NCBI RefSeq assembly: GCF_900143215.1
Contig: NZ_FRDM01000012.1
Coordinates: 56,964-120,963, forward strand
Length of the DNA: 64,000 bases
Direction of reading: 5' to 3'
Origin: Geodermatophilus obscurus
Lineage (GTDB): Bacteria > Actinomycetota > Actinomycetes > Mycobacteriales > Geodermatophilaceae
Positions 52,118 through 60,926 of the stretch are shown one piece after another; within the stretch, counting starts at the first letter, position 1; each line of letters opens with the position of its first letter. The translations under genes and the position numbers were made by a program. The notes beneath the pieces were generated by a model, which searched no databases, had not been told where the DNA came from, and saw nothing but the letters and a program-made list of their open reading frames with translations.

Positions 52118-53488
52118 TCATTTCCCTCGGCCGGCAGGGATGGGGTGGTTGCCGCGGATCAGGTCCGTGGGGTCGTAAGCGCGCTTGACCCGGCGCAGCC
52201 GCGCCCACGTCGACTCGTCGAAGAACTGGCGGGCATCGGCGGGTTCCTCGACGAAGTTGGCGTAGTACCCGACGCGGTGGTCGGCCAGAGATGCGGTGAC
52301 CCCCTCGAGGGCTGCATCGACGGCGCGGGACGACGCCTCGTCGGTGACCACGCCCACCCCGAGCACGCAGAGCTCGCCAGGCAACGTCGCCACAGCCCCT
52401 GCCCCCGACGGAGGGCGGCCCAAGGCTCCACCCATGTGTCGGAGCTGGGCGATGGCCAGCGGTGCTCCCGGCCGCATGTCGACGGCCGCGACGAACTCGT
52501 CGATCGCCTTCGGCGGCAGCGCTCCGACGAGCTGGTGCCCAGTGCGGTAGGGCAGCGGCAGCGGCGGATCCATCGCCAGCTCGCTGAGCCCGACCGGCGG
52601 CACGGTCGCGAAGGTGTCGATCTCCGGGCCGAGTGCCACCAGGTCGCGCAGCAGATCACGGCCGACGGCCGCCTTCCCGAGGAACGCGCCCGTCACGACG
52701 GTGAAGGCCCGACCGCGCAGTGGCGCGGGAATCGCCTCCTCGGGCGGAAAGTTCATCAGGGCGGTCCAGGTCATGAGCTCGTCCGGGAGGCACGGGAGGA
52801 GCCCGTGCCAGGTGTGCAGCACCTCCGAGGCACGCCCGGCCGGGAAGAACAGCGCTCCGGCGTACAGCTCCTCCACGGGCTGCACCGCGAATTCGACGGC
52901 GGTGACGACGCCGAAGCTCCCCCCGCCGCCGCGCAGCGCCCAGAACAACTCGGGCTCGCAGCTGGAGTCGGTGCGCACCAGCTCGCCGTCGGCCGTGACC
53001 ACCTCGAGGGCCTGCACGGCGTTGCACTGCAGCCCGTGCCGGCGGGCCAACCAACTCACCCCGCCACCGAGCGTGTACCCGACGATCCCCACGTCGGGCG
53101 ATGAGCCGTGCAGGGCGGCCAGGCCGAGTTCGGACAGACGTGGGACCACGTGCTCCCACTTCAGGCCCGCGCCGACCCGCACCCTGTGACCGGCCGGGTC
53201 GATCGACAGGTCGGTCAGCCGGGAGGTGTTGAGCAGCAGCGTGCCGTCGAGTGCGCCCAGGGGCCCAGCGTTGTGTCCGGTGGACTGGGCCGTGACCCGC
53301 AATCCGCGGCGGCGCGCGTACCCGATCGCCGCCGCGACTTCCCGCTCGTCACCGGGACAGGCGATGGCAGTCGGTTGCTGGTCGACCAGCAGGTTGAAGA
53401 CCTGCCGTGATGCGTCCCAGCCGGCATCACCCGGATGCAGGATCGGGACCGCCGGGGACTCCGGTTGCCGGAGGTCGAGGGTGGACAT
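52118..53488 (-). CDS. FAD-linked oxidoreductase, berberine-bridge-enzyme-like, 456 aa
   Basis: A PCMH/VAO FAD-binding domain (about 35-205) has IACPGDEREVAAAIGYARRRG, a His in QSTGHNAGPLG and LGGGVSWLARRHGLQCNAVQALEVV. The C-terminus ends with the BBE segment YYANFVEEPADARQFF. The His and the Cys of GLQCN lie where bicovalent flavin attachment occurs in this family, so it may be a bicovalent oxidase; that is inference. Substrate may be a sugar, aromatic or secondary metabolite. ATG 53488 has AGGAGGAG just upstream. It is flanked by insertion-sequence debris. Confidence 0.87.
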   Translation of the reverse strand: MSTLDLRQPESPAVPILHPGDAGWDASRQVFNLLVDQQPTAIACPGDEREVAAAIGYARRRGLRVTAQSTGHNAGPLGALDGTLLLNTSRLTDLSIDPAGHRVRVGAGLKWEHVVPRLSELGLAALHGSSPDVGIVGYTLGGGVSWLARRHGLQCNAVQALEVVTADGELVRTDSSCEPELFWALRGGGGSFGVVTAVEFAVQPVEELYAGALFFPAGRASEVLHTWHGLLPCLPDELMTWTALMNFPPEEAIPAPLRGRAFTVVTGAFLGKAAVGRDLLRDLVALGPEIDTFATVPPVGLSELAMDPPLPLPYRTGHQLVGALPPKAIDEFVAAVDMRPGAPLAIAQLRHMGGALGRPPSGAGAVATLPGELCVLGVGVVTDEASSRAVDAALEGVTASLADHRVGYYANFVEEPADARQFFDESTWARLRRVKRAYDPTDLIRGNHPIPAGRGK

Positions 53489-54065
53489 GACTCCTCCTTG
53501 ACTCGCGCTCTCGTCGGGACGACGTCGACTCAGAGCGCGTCGACTGCTGCACGGATACGGGCGGAGGAGTGGGCACTGCAGGATGACGGCGTGTCGCGCC
53601 GGGTGACGTCCCCGCTGGTCGTGTGACGACCTCGTGCATGGTCAGCGGGAGGGCCTGCTCGTGAGGAGCGGGGCAGGGCCGGAGGGTGTCGCGGAGCCTG
53701 TCCGGAGCCGCCGCGGTCGCCGATCGCCGGGCGACCGGACTGTCCCGGGAGGTCCCGGCTGAGCTGGCCGCCGAGCCGGGCCCGCGCTGGCAGGCACGCC
53801 AGGACGCGCGGCGGGCCGATCGGCCGCGCCGGTGGGCGATCGGCCCGGCGCTCGGCACCGTGGGGTGCCCGGCATGGGATGGCATCCGGCCGGCGGAGCC
53901 GCTCGGGCCCCGCCGCGCTGGTCGGTGCACGTCGACCGCCCATGACACCTCCAGCGAGCACGGGCCACCCGTGGGAGCGCGCACCTCAGCGCGCCGGCCC
54001 GCTTCCTGCCCGCTGGGTCCACCGGGCGGTCAGCGGATCGCCGGCGAACTCGCGGGTTCCGCTGG
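53489..54065. mobile_element. Insertion-sequence end in a gene-free gap
   Basis: ACGACCTCGTGCATGG at 53626-53641 is followed by about 80 bases resembling the ends at 55922 and 61555 (CAGGCTCCGCGACACC...). Beyond it, CGGTCGCC/GGCGACCG arms around GATCGCCG (about 53715-53740) are also found, less symmetric, near 56.02 kb. No full transposase is present. The rest shows no supported gene. Confidence 0.55.
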
Positions 54066-55346
54066 TCACCGTCCCGCTTCCGGCCCGTCGTCTCCGGCCC
54101 CAGCGGCGAGCTGGCGTATGCGGCCGGCCACGTGGTCCCAGCTCCACCGCCGTACGGCCGATGTGCGGGCTGCCTGGGAGAGCGCTCGCCAGGACCCGGC
54201 GTCCAGGTCCAGCAGCTCGCGCAGCCGAGTGCGGAGGTCCTCGGCGTTCCCGCTGGTGAAGGACGCCAGGTGCCGCAGGTGCGGCGGATACTCGACCTCC
54301 AGGCCGGCCGCGATCTCGGCCAAGCCGGAGTGCCGGGCGACCAGCGGAGGTGAACCACAGGCCGCGGCCTCCGCAGCCACCATGCCGAACGCCTCGGGAA
54401 AGACCGACGGGACGACACTGACGTCGGCCAGCGGCCACAGGTGTGCCAGGTGGCGATGCTGCAGCGGGCCGGTGAACAGGACGTCCGGGCCGGCCAGAGC
54501 CGCCAGCTCGGCACGGGCCGGGCCGAAGCCCACCACCACCGCCCGCGCGTCCACCCCTTGCAGCGCTTCCAGCAGCAGCCAGACCCCCTTCTCGGCGCTG
54601 AGGCTGCCGACGTACAGCACCGTCTTGCGGTTCCCGCTCAGAAACTCCGCCAAGCGCTCGGCGTTGCCCACGTCGGGCAACCGCTCGTCGTGCCCTCCCG
54701 CCGGATGAGCCGGATCCCGCCGGCTCTCCTCGACGAGCGCGGCCAGGGCAGCGGCCCGCTCGCGGGGGCGCAGCGCCTCGACGTCCACGCCCGGAGGGAC
54801 GACGGCGACCCGCTCGGGGTCTACGCCCACGAGCTCGCCGAGGACACCGGACACGTGGCGAGACCCGGCCAGGACGACAGCCGCGCCGGGGAGTGTCTGC
54901 CCGGCCCAGGCGCACAACTCGGCGTTCCCCCGCATGGCGAACTCCAGTTCCGACCCGTGCGCCTTGACGACGTACGGCAGCCCGGACGCCGCCCCGACCG
55001 GAGCACCGAGCAGCACGTGGTTGACCAGCAGGAAGTCCGCGGGGCCCTGCGCTCGTACGGCCGCCGCGTTGGCCGCCACGAACGCCTCCCGCTCAGCGGG
55101 GCTCATCTCGGTCAACAGCCGCGGCTGCACGTCCTCGTACGGTCCCATGACGAAGACCGGGAGCGGCCCGGGCAGACTCGGCCGGACGACCGCGGCGCCG
55201 CCCAGGTCGTAGCGCTCGGGATGCGGCTCCTGGCAGAGGACCACGACCTCGTGGCCCATCCGACTCCACGCGCGAGCGAGTTCCCGGGTGTAGACGTTGG
55301 AGCCGCTGCCCTCCAGGAGATAGCCGTGCCAGATCAGGATGCGCAT
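54066..55346 (-). CDS. GT4-family glycosyltransferase, 426 aa
   Basis: This is a GT-B fold retaining glycosyltransferase. N-terminal domain MRILIWHGYLLEGSGSNVYTRELARAW; the C-terminal nucleotide-sugar domain starts TVLYVGSLSAEKGVWLLLEAL and contains the E-x7-E motif in PEAFGMVAAEAA. A short loop (EESRRDPAHPAGGHDERLPD) interrupts the linker. No polysaccharide gene cluster surrounds it, so the acceptor is unknown. Start ATG 55346 lacks a strong Shine-Dalgarno sequence. Confidence 0.9.
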   Translation of the reverse strand: MRILIWHGYLLEGSGSNVYTRELARAWSRMGHEVVVLCQEPHPERYDLGGAAVVRPSLPGPLPVFVMGPYEDVQPRLLTEMSPAEREAFVAANAAAVRAQGPADFLLVNHVLLGAPVGAASGLPYVVKAHGSELEFAMRGNAELCAWAGQTLPGAAVVLAGSRHVSGVLGELVGVDPERVAVVPPGVDVEALRPRERAAALAALVEESRRDPAHPAGGHDERLPDVGNAERLAEFLSGNRKTVLYVGSLSAEKGVWLLLEALQGVDARAVVVGFGPARAELAALAGPDVLFTGPLQHRHLAHLWPLADVSVVPSVFPEAFGMVAAEAAACGSPPLVARHSGLAEIAAGLEVEYPPHLRHLASFTSGNAEDLRTRLRELLDLDAGSWRALSQAARTSAVRRWSWDHVAGRIRQLAAGAGDDGPEAGR

Positions 55347-55558
55347 CGGATCAGAGTGCGTGACGGACGCCTCCGCCGGCCGGTGTTCCGCCGACTAAGT
55401 TCCGGCTGATGATCAACCCGTGACCATGCAGCGGCCGGTGCGTGGCCATGATGCCGACTGAGTAGTTGGCTCGAGCGCTGCTGGGGTGCTTCGACTTCTA
55501 TCCGTGGCGACACTGTTTCCGCTTCCGATCCGGCGCAGCGGTCGCTGCAATCTGGACT

Positions 55559-55897
55559 TTATGGCCGCCATGACTCATCGAAATCCGGGTGATCGGCGTA
55601 GGGCAGGGCCAGTAGACGCACGATGGCGTCTGTGTGTATGCGGAGCAGGAGCGCGCCCGGTTCATGGGAATCGACGCCGCAGAGTCTGATGATCCGCCGC
55701 TTGCTCTCACACTCGGCGAGGACGCGTGCCGCCATCGACCGCACGTCACTCCAGCTGTGCCCACCGGGAACGAGCCCACCCAACCACTTCACATGACGCA
55801 GAGCCGGCTCCATCCCCTGGGCGTGCCTCAGCAGATCACGAGCTGCCGCCTCCTCCTCGGCAATGCGGGCCAGGATGAAGTCGGCGAGGTCGCTCAT
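55559..55897 (-). CDS. DUF6221 family protein, 112 aa
   Basis: The typical order is present: MSDLADFILARIAEEEAAARD at the start, RVLAECESKRRIIRLC in the middle and VRLLALPYADHPDFDESWRP at the end. The family is frequent in Streptomyces and relatives near integrated elements; function unknown. AGGA lies 8 bases before ATG 55897. Confidence 0.85.
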   Translation of the reverse strand: MSDLADFILARIAEEEAAARDLLRHAQGMEPALRHVKWLGGLVPGGHSWSDVRSMAARVLAECESKRRIIRLCGVDSHEPGALLLRIHTDAIVRLLALPYADHPDFDESWRP

Positions 55898-55901
55898 ACG
55901 T

Positions 55902-57083
55902 TCATCCTGGCGTCACGACTAACGACTTAGCATGGTTAGCTCGACGGCTTGCTCGTGCCGGGGCCAAGACGGGGCACGATTGTGGTGCGTCGAGGAGTTT
56001 GGCCCGTGCCGCCGCTGTCGCCGATCGCCGGGTGACTGGCCTGTTGCGGCCGCGGGTCGAGTCCCTCGGCGTGGTATTTGGCGGCTGCCGCGTGATCCTC
56101 GGTCTTGGGAAAGGCGGTGAAGGCCAGCACGTCAGGCCGGGCGCCTCGAGGTGGGCGGCCACCTTCGGCAGCTTGTCGGCCAGGGCGGCCAGCACGTGGT
56201 CGAACTGGGCGTGCACGGAGGCGGCGTCGGGTTGTTCGTAGACCGAGTGCAACAGCGCCCGCGCCCAGGTCCAGGCGTTCTTCGGGCAGACCGCCATCAG
56301 GTTGCCCGCGTAGTGGGAGCGGCAGCGCTGCCACCCGGCGCCGGGCAGGGTGGCCCCGATCGCGCCAACCAGCCCGGCGTGCGCGTCGGAGGTGACCAGC
56401 GCCACGCCGGTCAGGCCGCGGGCGGTCAGGTCGCGGAAGGACCCGAGCCAGCCGGCGCCGTCCTCGGCGCTGGTGACCTGCAGGCCGAGGATCTCCCGGT
56501 GCCCGTCGGCGTTCACCCCGGTCGCCACCAGGGCGTGCACGTTCACCACCCGGCCGCCCTCGCGGACCTTGAGCACCAGGGCGTCGGCGGCCACGAACGT
56601 GTACGGGCCGGCGTCCAGCGGCCGGTGCCGGAAGTCGGCGACCTGCGCGTCGAGCTCCTTGGCCATCTCGCCCACCTGCGACTTGCTCAGCCGGGTGATC
56701 CCCAGGGACTCCACCAGCTTCTCCATCCGCCGGGTGCTCACGCCGAGCAGGTAGCAGGTGGCGACCACGGTGGTCAGCGCCCGCTCCGCCCGCCGGCGGC
56801 GCTCCAGCAGCCAGTCCGGGAAGTACGAGCGCGACCGCAGCTTGGGGATCGCCACGTCCAGCGTGCCGGCGCGGGTGTCGAAGTCCCGGTGCCGGTAGCC
56901 GTTGCGCACGTTGGTGCGCTCGGACCAGCGGGCGCCGTACTCCGCGCCGCAGACCGCATCGGCCTCGGCCGACATCAGCGTGTTGATGAACGTGGTCAGC
57001 ATCTGGCGCAGCAGATCAGGACTGGCCTGGGCCAGCTGCTCGTCCAGAAAGCGGGCAGGGTCGATACTGCTCGGAGCGGTCAT
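55902..57083 (-). pseudogene. IS256-family (mutator) transposase, truncated and frameshifted
   Basis: From ATG 57083 the sequence is normal IS256-type transposase: LLRQMLTTFINTLMSAEADAVCGAEYG, TLDVAIPKLRSRSYFPDWLLERRRRAE, GEMAKELDAQVADF, FVAADALVLKVREGGRVVNVHALVATGVN (first Asp) and LVTSDAHAGLVGAI (second Asp). After KVAAHLEA, near 56,148, the frame shifts; the correct continuation RPDVLAFTAFPK ends at about 56,104, where the match stops. The catalytic Glu region (NNPQERLN) is missing. The sequence beyond carries an unrelated insertion-sequence end (55922), so a second element probably cut it. A likely right end lies near 57,195. Confidence 0.85.
55922..56103. mobile_element. Insertion-sequence end abutting the IS256 remnant
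   Basis: CATGGTTAGCTCGACGGCTTGCTCG (split here as CATGGTTAGCTCGACGG and CTTGCTCG) lines up with the left end of the 61,555 element. CGAGGAGT and CGCCGATCGCCGGGTGAC further in also match the 61.6 and 53.7 kb ends. It is a fragment of the same family. Confidence 0.55.
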
Positions 57084-57255
57084 CGCGTCGAACTCCTGGG
57101 GCTGTGAGAGGTATCCAGAAGATCACGCGGTGGCCGCCTTCACGTGCAGGGCCCGCTGCTCACCGGGGCCGTCGCACACCACCTTGGTGGACGCCACTCA
57201 GACGTGTGGTCTTTCGTGGTTCCGGAGGCGTTTCTGTTGGCCAGTCCGATCGCGG

Positions 57256-57507
57256 TCAAAATCTGACGTGGGTCAGCCCGAGGCAGATCCAGCACAGCGG
57301 CCATTCCTCATCCCCGTCGTCGGGCCAGCGCCAGTCGCGCGGGTCGAGCAGGGTCACCGGGGCCAGGCACAGGGCCCGGCCGACGATCAAGCCGGGGTCG
57401 CTGACCGCATGCAGCCGACCGGAGGGCATCTGGACGACCTCGCCGGACCAGTCCCGCGGTGCCATGCGGTCGGTGCCGACCGTCCATCCACTCCTATTGA
57501 CCCTCAT
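57256..57507 (-). CDS. Unrecognised small protein, 83 aa
   Basis: ATG 57507 has GAGGGA 6 bases upstream. The product is Trp-rich (RDWSGEVVQMPSGRLHAVSDPG, VTLLDPRDWRWPDDGDEEWPLCWICLGL) and not low-complexity, so it is likely real. The single C-x2-C (CWIC) is not enough for a metal site. Unknown function. Confidence 0.55.
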   Translation of the reverse strand: MRVNRSGWTVGTDRMAPRDWSGEVVQMPSGRLHAVSDPGLIVGRALCLAPVTLLDPRDWRWPDDGDEEWPLCWICLGLTHVRF

Positions 57508-57612
57508 CCGGGATCCCTCACCGACCCCGCCCGGTCGAATGCGCCCGCCACGCCCGCGATACGACGACCACCAGGACGAAGCCGGCCAGCCGCTCCACCA
57601 GCCCTCGGTGCA

Positions 57613-57837
57613 TCAGCCGGCCCGATGGTGGCGACCGGTTGGCGGCGACTCACCGCGCGCCTTGGAGCCGGCATCACGGTCATGCGCCAGCTGCTGCATG
57701 GTCGCGGACTTCTGCGTGATCTCCTCGCGCAGCGCGGTCAGCCGGGCGTACTCGTCGCGCAACCAGATCACCCCCAGCAGAAAGCCCGCTGTCAGCAGGA
57801 CGAGCGGCGTGAACACAGCGAGGAGGAACACCAGCAT
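57613..57837 (-). CDS. Small single-helix membrane protein with coiled-coil-like region, 74 aa
   Basis: A membrane helix at 1-26 (MLVFLLAVFTPLVLLTAGFLLGVIWL) is followed by a charged heptad-like helix (DEYARLTALREEITQKSATMQQLAHDRD) and a polar tail. ATG 57837 overlaps the stop of the gene before it (TGATG), so the two are probably a pair. Family unknown. Confidence 0.6.
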   Translation of the reverse strand: MLVFLLAVFTPLVLLTAGFLLGVIWLRDEYARLTALREEITQKSATMQQLAHDRDAGSKARGESPPTGRHHRAG

Positions 57838-57974
57838 CAGTCGTCACTCCCGCGTCGAGAGTTTCGGCCTGTGTGTCGGTCGAGGTCCATCCCGTACAGC
57901 TGACTCATCTGGTTCAAATCCTCGTCGAGCGCGGAGAACCCGGCCGTCAGCGCCACGTCGACACGGGCGCGCAT
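57837..57974 (-). CDS. Possible small protein translated with the 57.6 kb membrane protein, 45 aa
   Basis: ATG 57974 opens MRARVDVALTAGFSALDEDL, then NQMSQLYGMDLDRHTGRN, and ends at TGA 57837-57839 inside the next start. GAGGAG precedes the ATG but only 2 bases away, so the start could be the GTG six codons upstream. The helical, Leu/Met/Asp-containing sequence is unlike shadow frames here. Confidence 0.4.
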   Translation of the reverse strand: MRARVDVALTAGFSALDEDLNQMSQLYGMDLDRHTGRNSRRGSDD

Positions 57975-58126
57975 CGCTCCTCTGACGGGCACGCACCATC
58001 TGCTGCTTGAGCTCGTACGAGCACCTCCCCTTGATCGGGCGGGGAGCGGCTAACACAGCCGACCCCAACAGGACACTGCAATGGACACCCCTACCGGCAA
58101 TGGCAGCGCATCGGCGCACGCTGCTA

Positions 58127-58531
58127 TCAGCCCTCGACCGATCGCGGCGGCCACACGCACACGTGCCATTGCTGTACCAAGCCACAGCCGGGATCCGCCG
58201 TCTCGTCACCTGACTGGGATGGCACCTCCGGCGGAAGATGTGACCCGCCCACCGCCCGAAGGGACGCGGCGGGGCGCCTCGTACGGCGGCGGACACCGCC
58301 GGCAGTCTGGAGGGCACGAGGGCGGACGGCCCCGGGGAGTCGAGGACACGTCGGCGGTCGCACGGGCCTGTGCCACGGAGGGGCCGCACTTCGGTCCGCG
58401 TCTCGCCAGCCGGCAGGACCGTGAGGCTCCGCCTCGCCGGAGCGCCCGAGCACCTTGCCGAGCGCCAGACACACGAGTACTGCGACCACGGTCCAGACGA
58501 GGAGACCGCCCGCGATCCACAGGACCCGCAC
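58127..58531 (-). CDS. Small membrane protein with Arg/Pro-rich tail, up to 134 aa
   Basis: GTG 58531 follows GGAGGAG closely, and the first 30 residues (VRVLWIAGGLLVWTVVAVLVCLALGKVLGR) form one clean membrane helix with a basic flank, a common actinobacterial orphan type. After residue 40 the sequence turns Arg/Pro-rich and may be out of the original frame or non-coding, so the true C-terminus is uncertain. Confidence 0.45.
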   Translation of the reverse strand: MRVLWIAGGLLVWTVVAVLVCLALGKVLGRSGEAEPHGPAGWRDADRSAAPPWHRPVRPPTCPRLPGAVRPRALQTAGGVRRRTRRPAASLRAVGGSHLPPEVPSQSGDETADPGCGLVQQWHVCVWPPRSVEG

Positions 58532-59057
58532 ATCTCCTCCAAGGCACCTGGACGACGAGCCCTCGCCGCACGATCACGGCTCGCATGGATGTGGGTCACA
58601 TTCAGGTGAACCACCCGGGTGAACACGGCAGCCGAGTGCCACGCATGTGGAGACGGCTCGCGCACGACAGCCCGCCAGGGCTGCAAGCGTGATCCAGGAC
58701 CAGCCGGACGAGGCAGCGTCGACGAGAACTCGTTACACCGGGCCGTGGCCGCCCTGCCAGCGCAAGCGGCCATCGTGATGCCGCTCGTCCCCGCCTCCTG
58801 CCCGTGTGGCGGTCGAGGATTCGTCCCACCGGTCAACCGTCTCATTCGGCAGGACACTGCTCAAGTGTTTGAGACGAAAGGTTCAGTTCCCTGGACGCCG
58901 ACGCGAACCAATGATGTCTGGCGCGCGCTCCAGTCAGCGGTCGGAGCCGCATGCACTCAACCATGCCGTTGTGACTATCCGTGATGATGCAGAGTTGTTG
59001 GCCAGACAAAAGCGGTGCTGGAAGCCGTGAGGTGTGCGACGGCGCGAGTAGTCGGAC
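58532..59057. other. No convincing gene
   Basis: Short frames are open on both strands, but none has a supported start or recognisable content. The last 60 bases hold the promoter of the XRE-like gene. Confidence 0.35.
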
Positions 59058-59063
59058 TACGAT
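59058..59063 (+). promoter_or_regulatory. Predicted -10 box for the XRE-like gene
   Basis: TACGAT lies 7 bases before TTG 59071 and 10 before ATG 59074. No Shine-Dalgarno sequence is seen, so a leaderless start is possible. Confidence 0.45.
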
Positions 59064-59073
59064 CCGTCACTTG

Positions 59074-59484
59074 ATGGACGCCTTTCAGCGAGCGGTGGCC
59101 GAGGCGCGACGCCAGCTCATCCACGACGAGGGACACAACGTCTCTGTGCGGGAGTTGATCCGCCGCGCGGGGTTCGACGACACCCGTCGGGCCTCTGTGG
59201 CGCGCCATCTCAACCCCAACCAACTGTGGCCCAAGGGGCACAAGGTGCCTCCGGACATCGTGCGGGCGCTCGCCGCCGTCCTTCCGATCAGCGAGTCCGA
59301 CTTGATGAAGGCCGCGCAGGTCGCGGCCGGCTACCAGGCGCGCGGCGACGAGCAGCGGGACCTGGGGTTCGAGGTAGCGCGGTTTCTCGGGGACGAGGAG
59401 GTCCCGGAGGAGGAGAAGGCGCGGCTCCGGGCGCGGCTGCTGCAACTCATCGCGGAGGACCTCCAGCGATCCCGCGGGGAGTGA
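59074..59484 (+). CDS. XRE-like helix-turn-helix protein, 136 aa
   Basis: An N-terminal helix (DAFQRAVAEARRQLIHDEGHN) leads into a divergent HTH (VSVRELIRRAGFDDTRRASVARHL) and a second helical unit typical of Xre-type domains in actinomycetes (KVPPDIVRALAAVLPISESDLMKAAQVAAGY). A charged helical tail (EEVPEEEKARLRARLLQLIAEDL) could mediate dimerisation. It is likely a regulator of the accessory region. ATG 59074 or TTG 59071. Confidence 0.72.
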   Translation: MDAFQRAVAEARRQLIHDEGHNVSVRELIRRAGFDDTRRASVARHLNPNQLWPKGHKVPPDIVRALAAVLPISESDLMKAAQVAAGYQARGDEQRDLGFEVARFLGDEEVPEEEKARLRARLLQLIAEDLQRSRGE

Positions 59485-59570
59485 CCCAGCCGCGGGAGCC
59501 GTGCAGGTACTTCCCTGCGTCCTCGACCCCCTCATGCGCCACCTTGTAGCGGCCAACTCGCATCAGTACC

Positions 59571-59924
59571 GTGAGTGTCTGCTCGACTCCGCGTTCGCCT
59601 CTGACCCCGGCGGACGGTTCCCCAGAGGACACTCTCTTGACCTCATTCGCGGACGAGGCTTGCCTCGAGGAACTCATCGCCGCCTTGTCCGGCTCAAGCG
59701 GACTGACGTCCGGCTCGTACGACCGGACCCTCTGCGGCGGCTCCGTCGAGTTGCGCTCCCGGCCCTTGGGAGACAGGGCCGTGTGCGCAGCCATCACGGT
59801 CAACGGCGTCCTGTGGGTGTTCATCGATCCCGACAAGCCCGACGTGCTGGAACAGGCCCGGGACATGCTCATCGAGGGGCGCGCGTGCTCCAGGTCATCG
59901 GCGCCACCCGAGGCCAGTGCCTGA
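59571..59924 (+). CDS. Unrecognised protein, 117 aa
   Basis: GTG 59571, 86 bases after the XRE-like gene. The middle has an alpha/beta look (SFADEACLEELIAALSGSSG, AVCAAITVNGVLWVFIDPDKPDVLEQARDMLIEG) with balanced composition, so it is probably coding. No Shine-Dalgarno sequence is evident. It may be co-transcribed with the regulator. No function assignable. Confidence 0.5.
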   Translation: MSVCSTPRSPLTPADGSPEDTLLTSFADEACLEELIAALSGSSGLTSGSYDRTLCGGSVELRSRPLGDRAVCAAITVNGVLWVFIDPDKPDVLEQARDMLIEGRACSRSSAPPEASA

Positions 59925-60366
59925 GCGTCAATGGCCTTGATCGGCCTCGTCCCGGCTGACCGACCCTGCCGGCCAGGCGGCGCGGTCAGTCTTTCGCCCC
60001 GTCGGTTAGGAGGACTCCTCCCGCGGGGCAGTTGTCCACAGTGAATACGTGAGGCCCGAGCGGCCGGCCATCGGGACCACGGCTCTTCGCCGGCATCCCG
60101 ATCCCTCGGCTCTCGTTCACCGTGAGGATCCTGATTGTCGCGTAGCGAAGGCCGTCGTGCCCTCCAGCGTCCTCACCAGCCCCTACAGGGCCGCCAGCGT
60201 GGCCTCCGGTGACGTCCCCGCCGGATGTCGGGAGTCCGCGTCCCTGGGGGTGCTGACGAACAGGAGACTTCATTCAAGAGAATCCGTGCAGGGCTGCCTC
60301 GCTGGAGATGAACTCAAGGGAGGGACGCGGCCTCGTCCCCATGACGGCCGACCGCTCCCTGATGGC
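59925..60366. other. Gap with one doubtful minus-strand frame
   Basis: A minus-strand frame (59986-60273) ends with protein-like sequence (RYATIRILTVNESRGIGMPAKS...VFTVDNCPAGGVLLTDG), but its first 40 residues are Gly-rich and no Shine-Dalgarno sequence is seen. I do not call it as a gene. Confidence 0.3.
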
Positions 60367-60642
60367 GTGGCGCGGCTTGCCGCGCACGAGTCGTGGGCCA
60401 ACACGGCCGACCCCAGTGGGCGGACGGCGCCGGCACGTCGCGTGCTGCTGGATCGTTCCGAGCGCCAAGTCGACCCCGACGGGGTGCTGTCGCCGGCCGA
60501 GCGGGCACACCGAGCCGGGCACGCTCGCAAGGCCTACTTCGTGTGCCTCGCGCTGCGGTCGGCACAGGCGCGATGCAAGACGCCCGCCGTCGAAGATGTG
60601 GACGGCGGTCCGAAGGGTCTGGACGAAGATCGGCCGCAGTAG
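60367..60642 (+). CDS. Small helical actinobacterial protein, 91 aa
   Basis: From GTG 60367 the product reads VARLAAHESWANTADPSGRTAPARRVLLD, then SERQVDPDGVLSPAERAHRAGHARKAYFVCLALRSAQARC, a pattern I recognise from many short actinobacterial hypothetical proteins often found near mobile DNA. Function unknown. The start has no Shine-Dalgarno sequence, and two Cys in positions usually Arg/Ala hint at drift. Confidence 0.55.
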   Translation: MARLAAHESWANTADPSGRTAPARRVLLDRSERQVDPDGVLSPAERAHRAGHARKAYFVCLALRSAQARCKTPAVEDVDGGPKGLDEDRPQ

Positions 60643-60926
60643 TCCGGCGCACCGACGTCGTCGGTGTCCTACTCCACCCCGAAGCCTTGCCGCGCCCCGC
60701 CGGCGCCGTGCTGGTTGAGGCCCACGGCGAACAGCACGTCTCTGACCGCCGCTACCTCTCCGAAGGCTCCATGGCCCAGCGCGACTGACCGGCCACGGAG
60801 GTGGCGCAGCCGGCCCTGATCGCGTCATAGTCACCCCACCGCTGACCAACACGGTGAGGACTACACACATCACTCAGCGGGACGTCACCTGATTCAGCAT
60901 GCTTCGGGACTTGGAAACCTCACCCC
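60643..60926. other. No gene recognised
   Basis: This stretch holds only shadow frames. The promoter of the AhpD-like gene should lie in its last 60 bases, but no clear boxes stand out. Confidence 0.35.

Noticed and set aside
59986..60273. Minus-strand frame of 95 codons
   Set aside because: The C-terminal half looks protein-like, but the N-terminus is Gly-rich with no start signal; not enough to call a gene.
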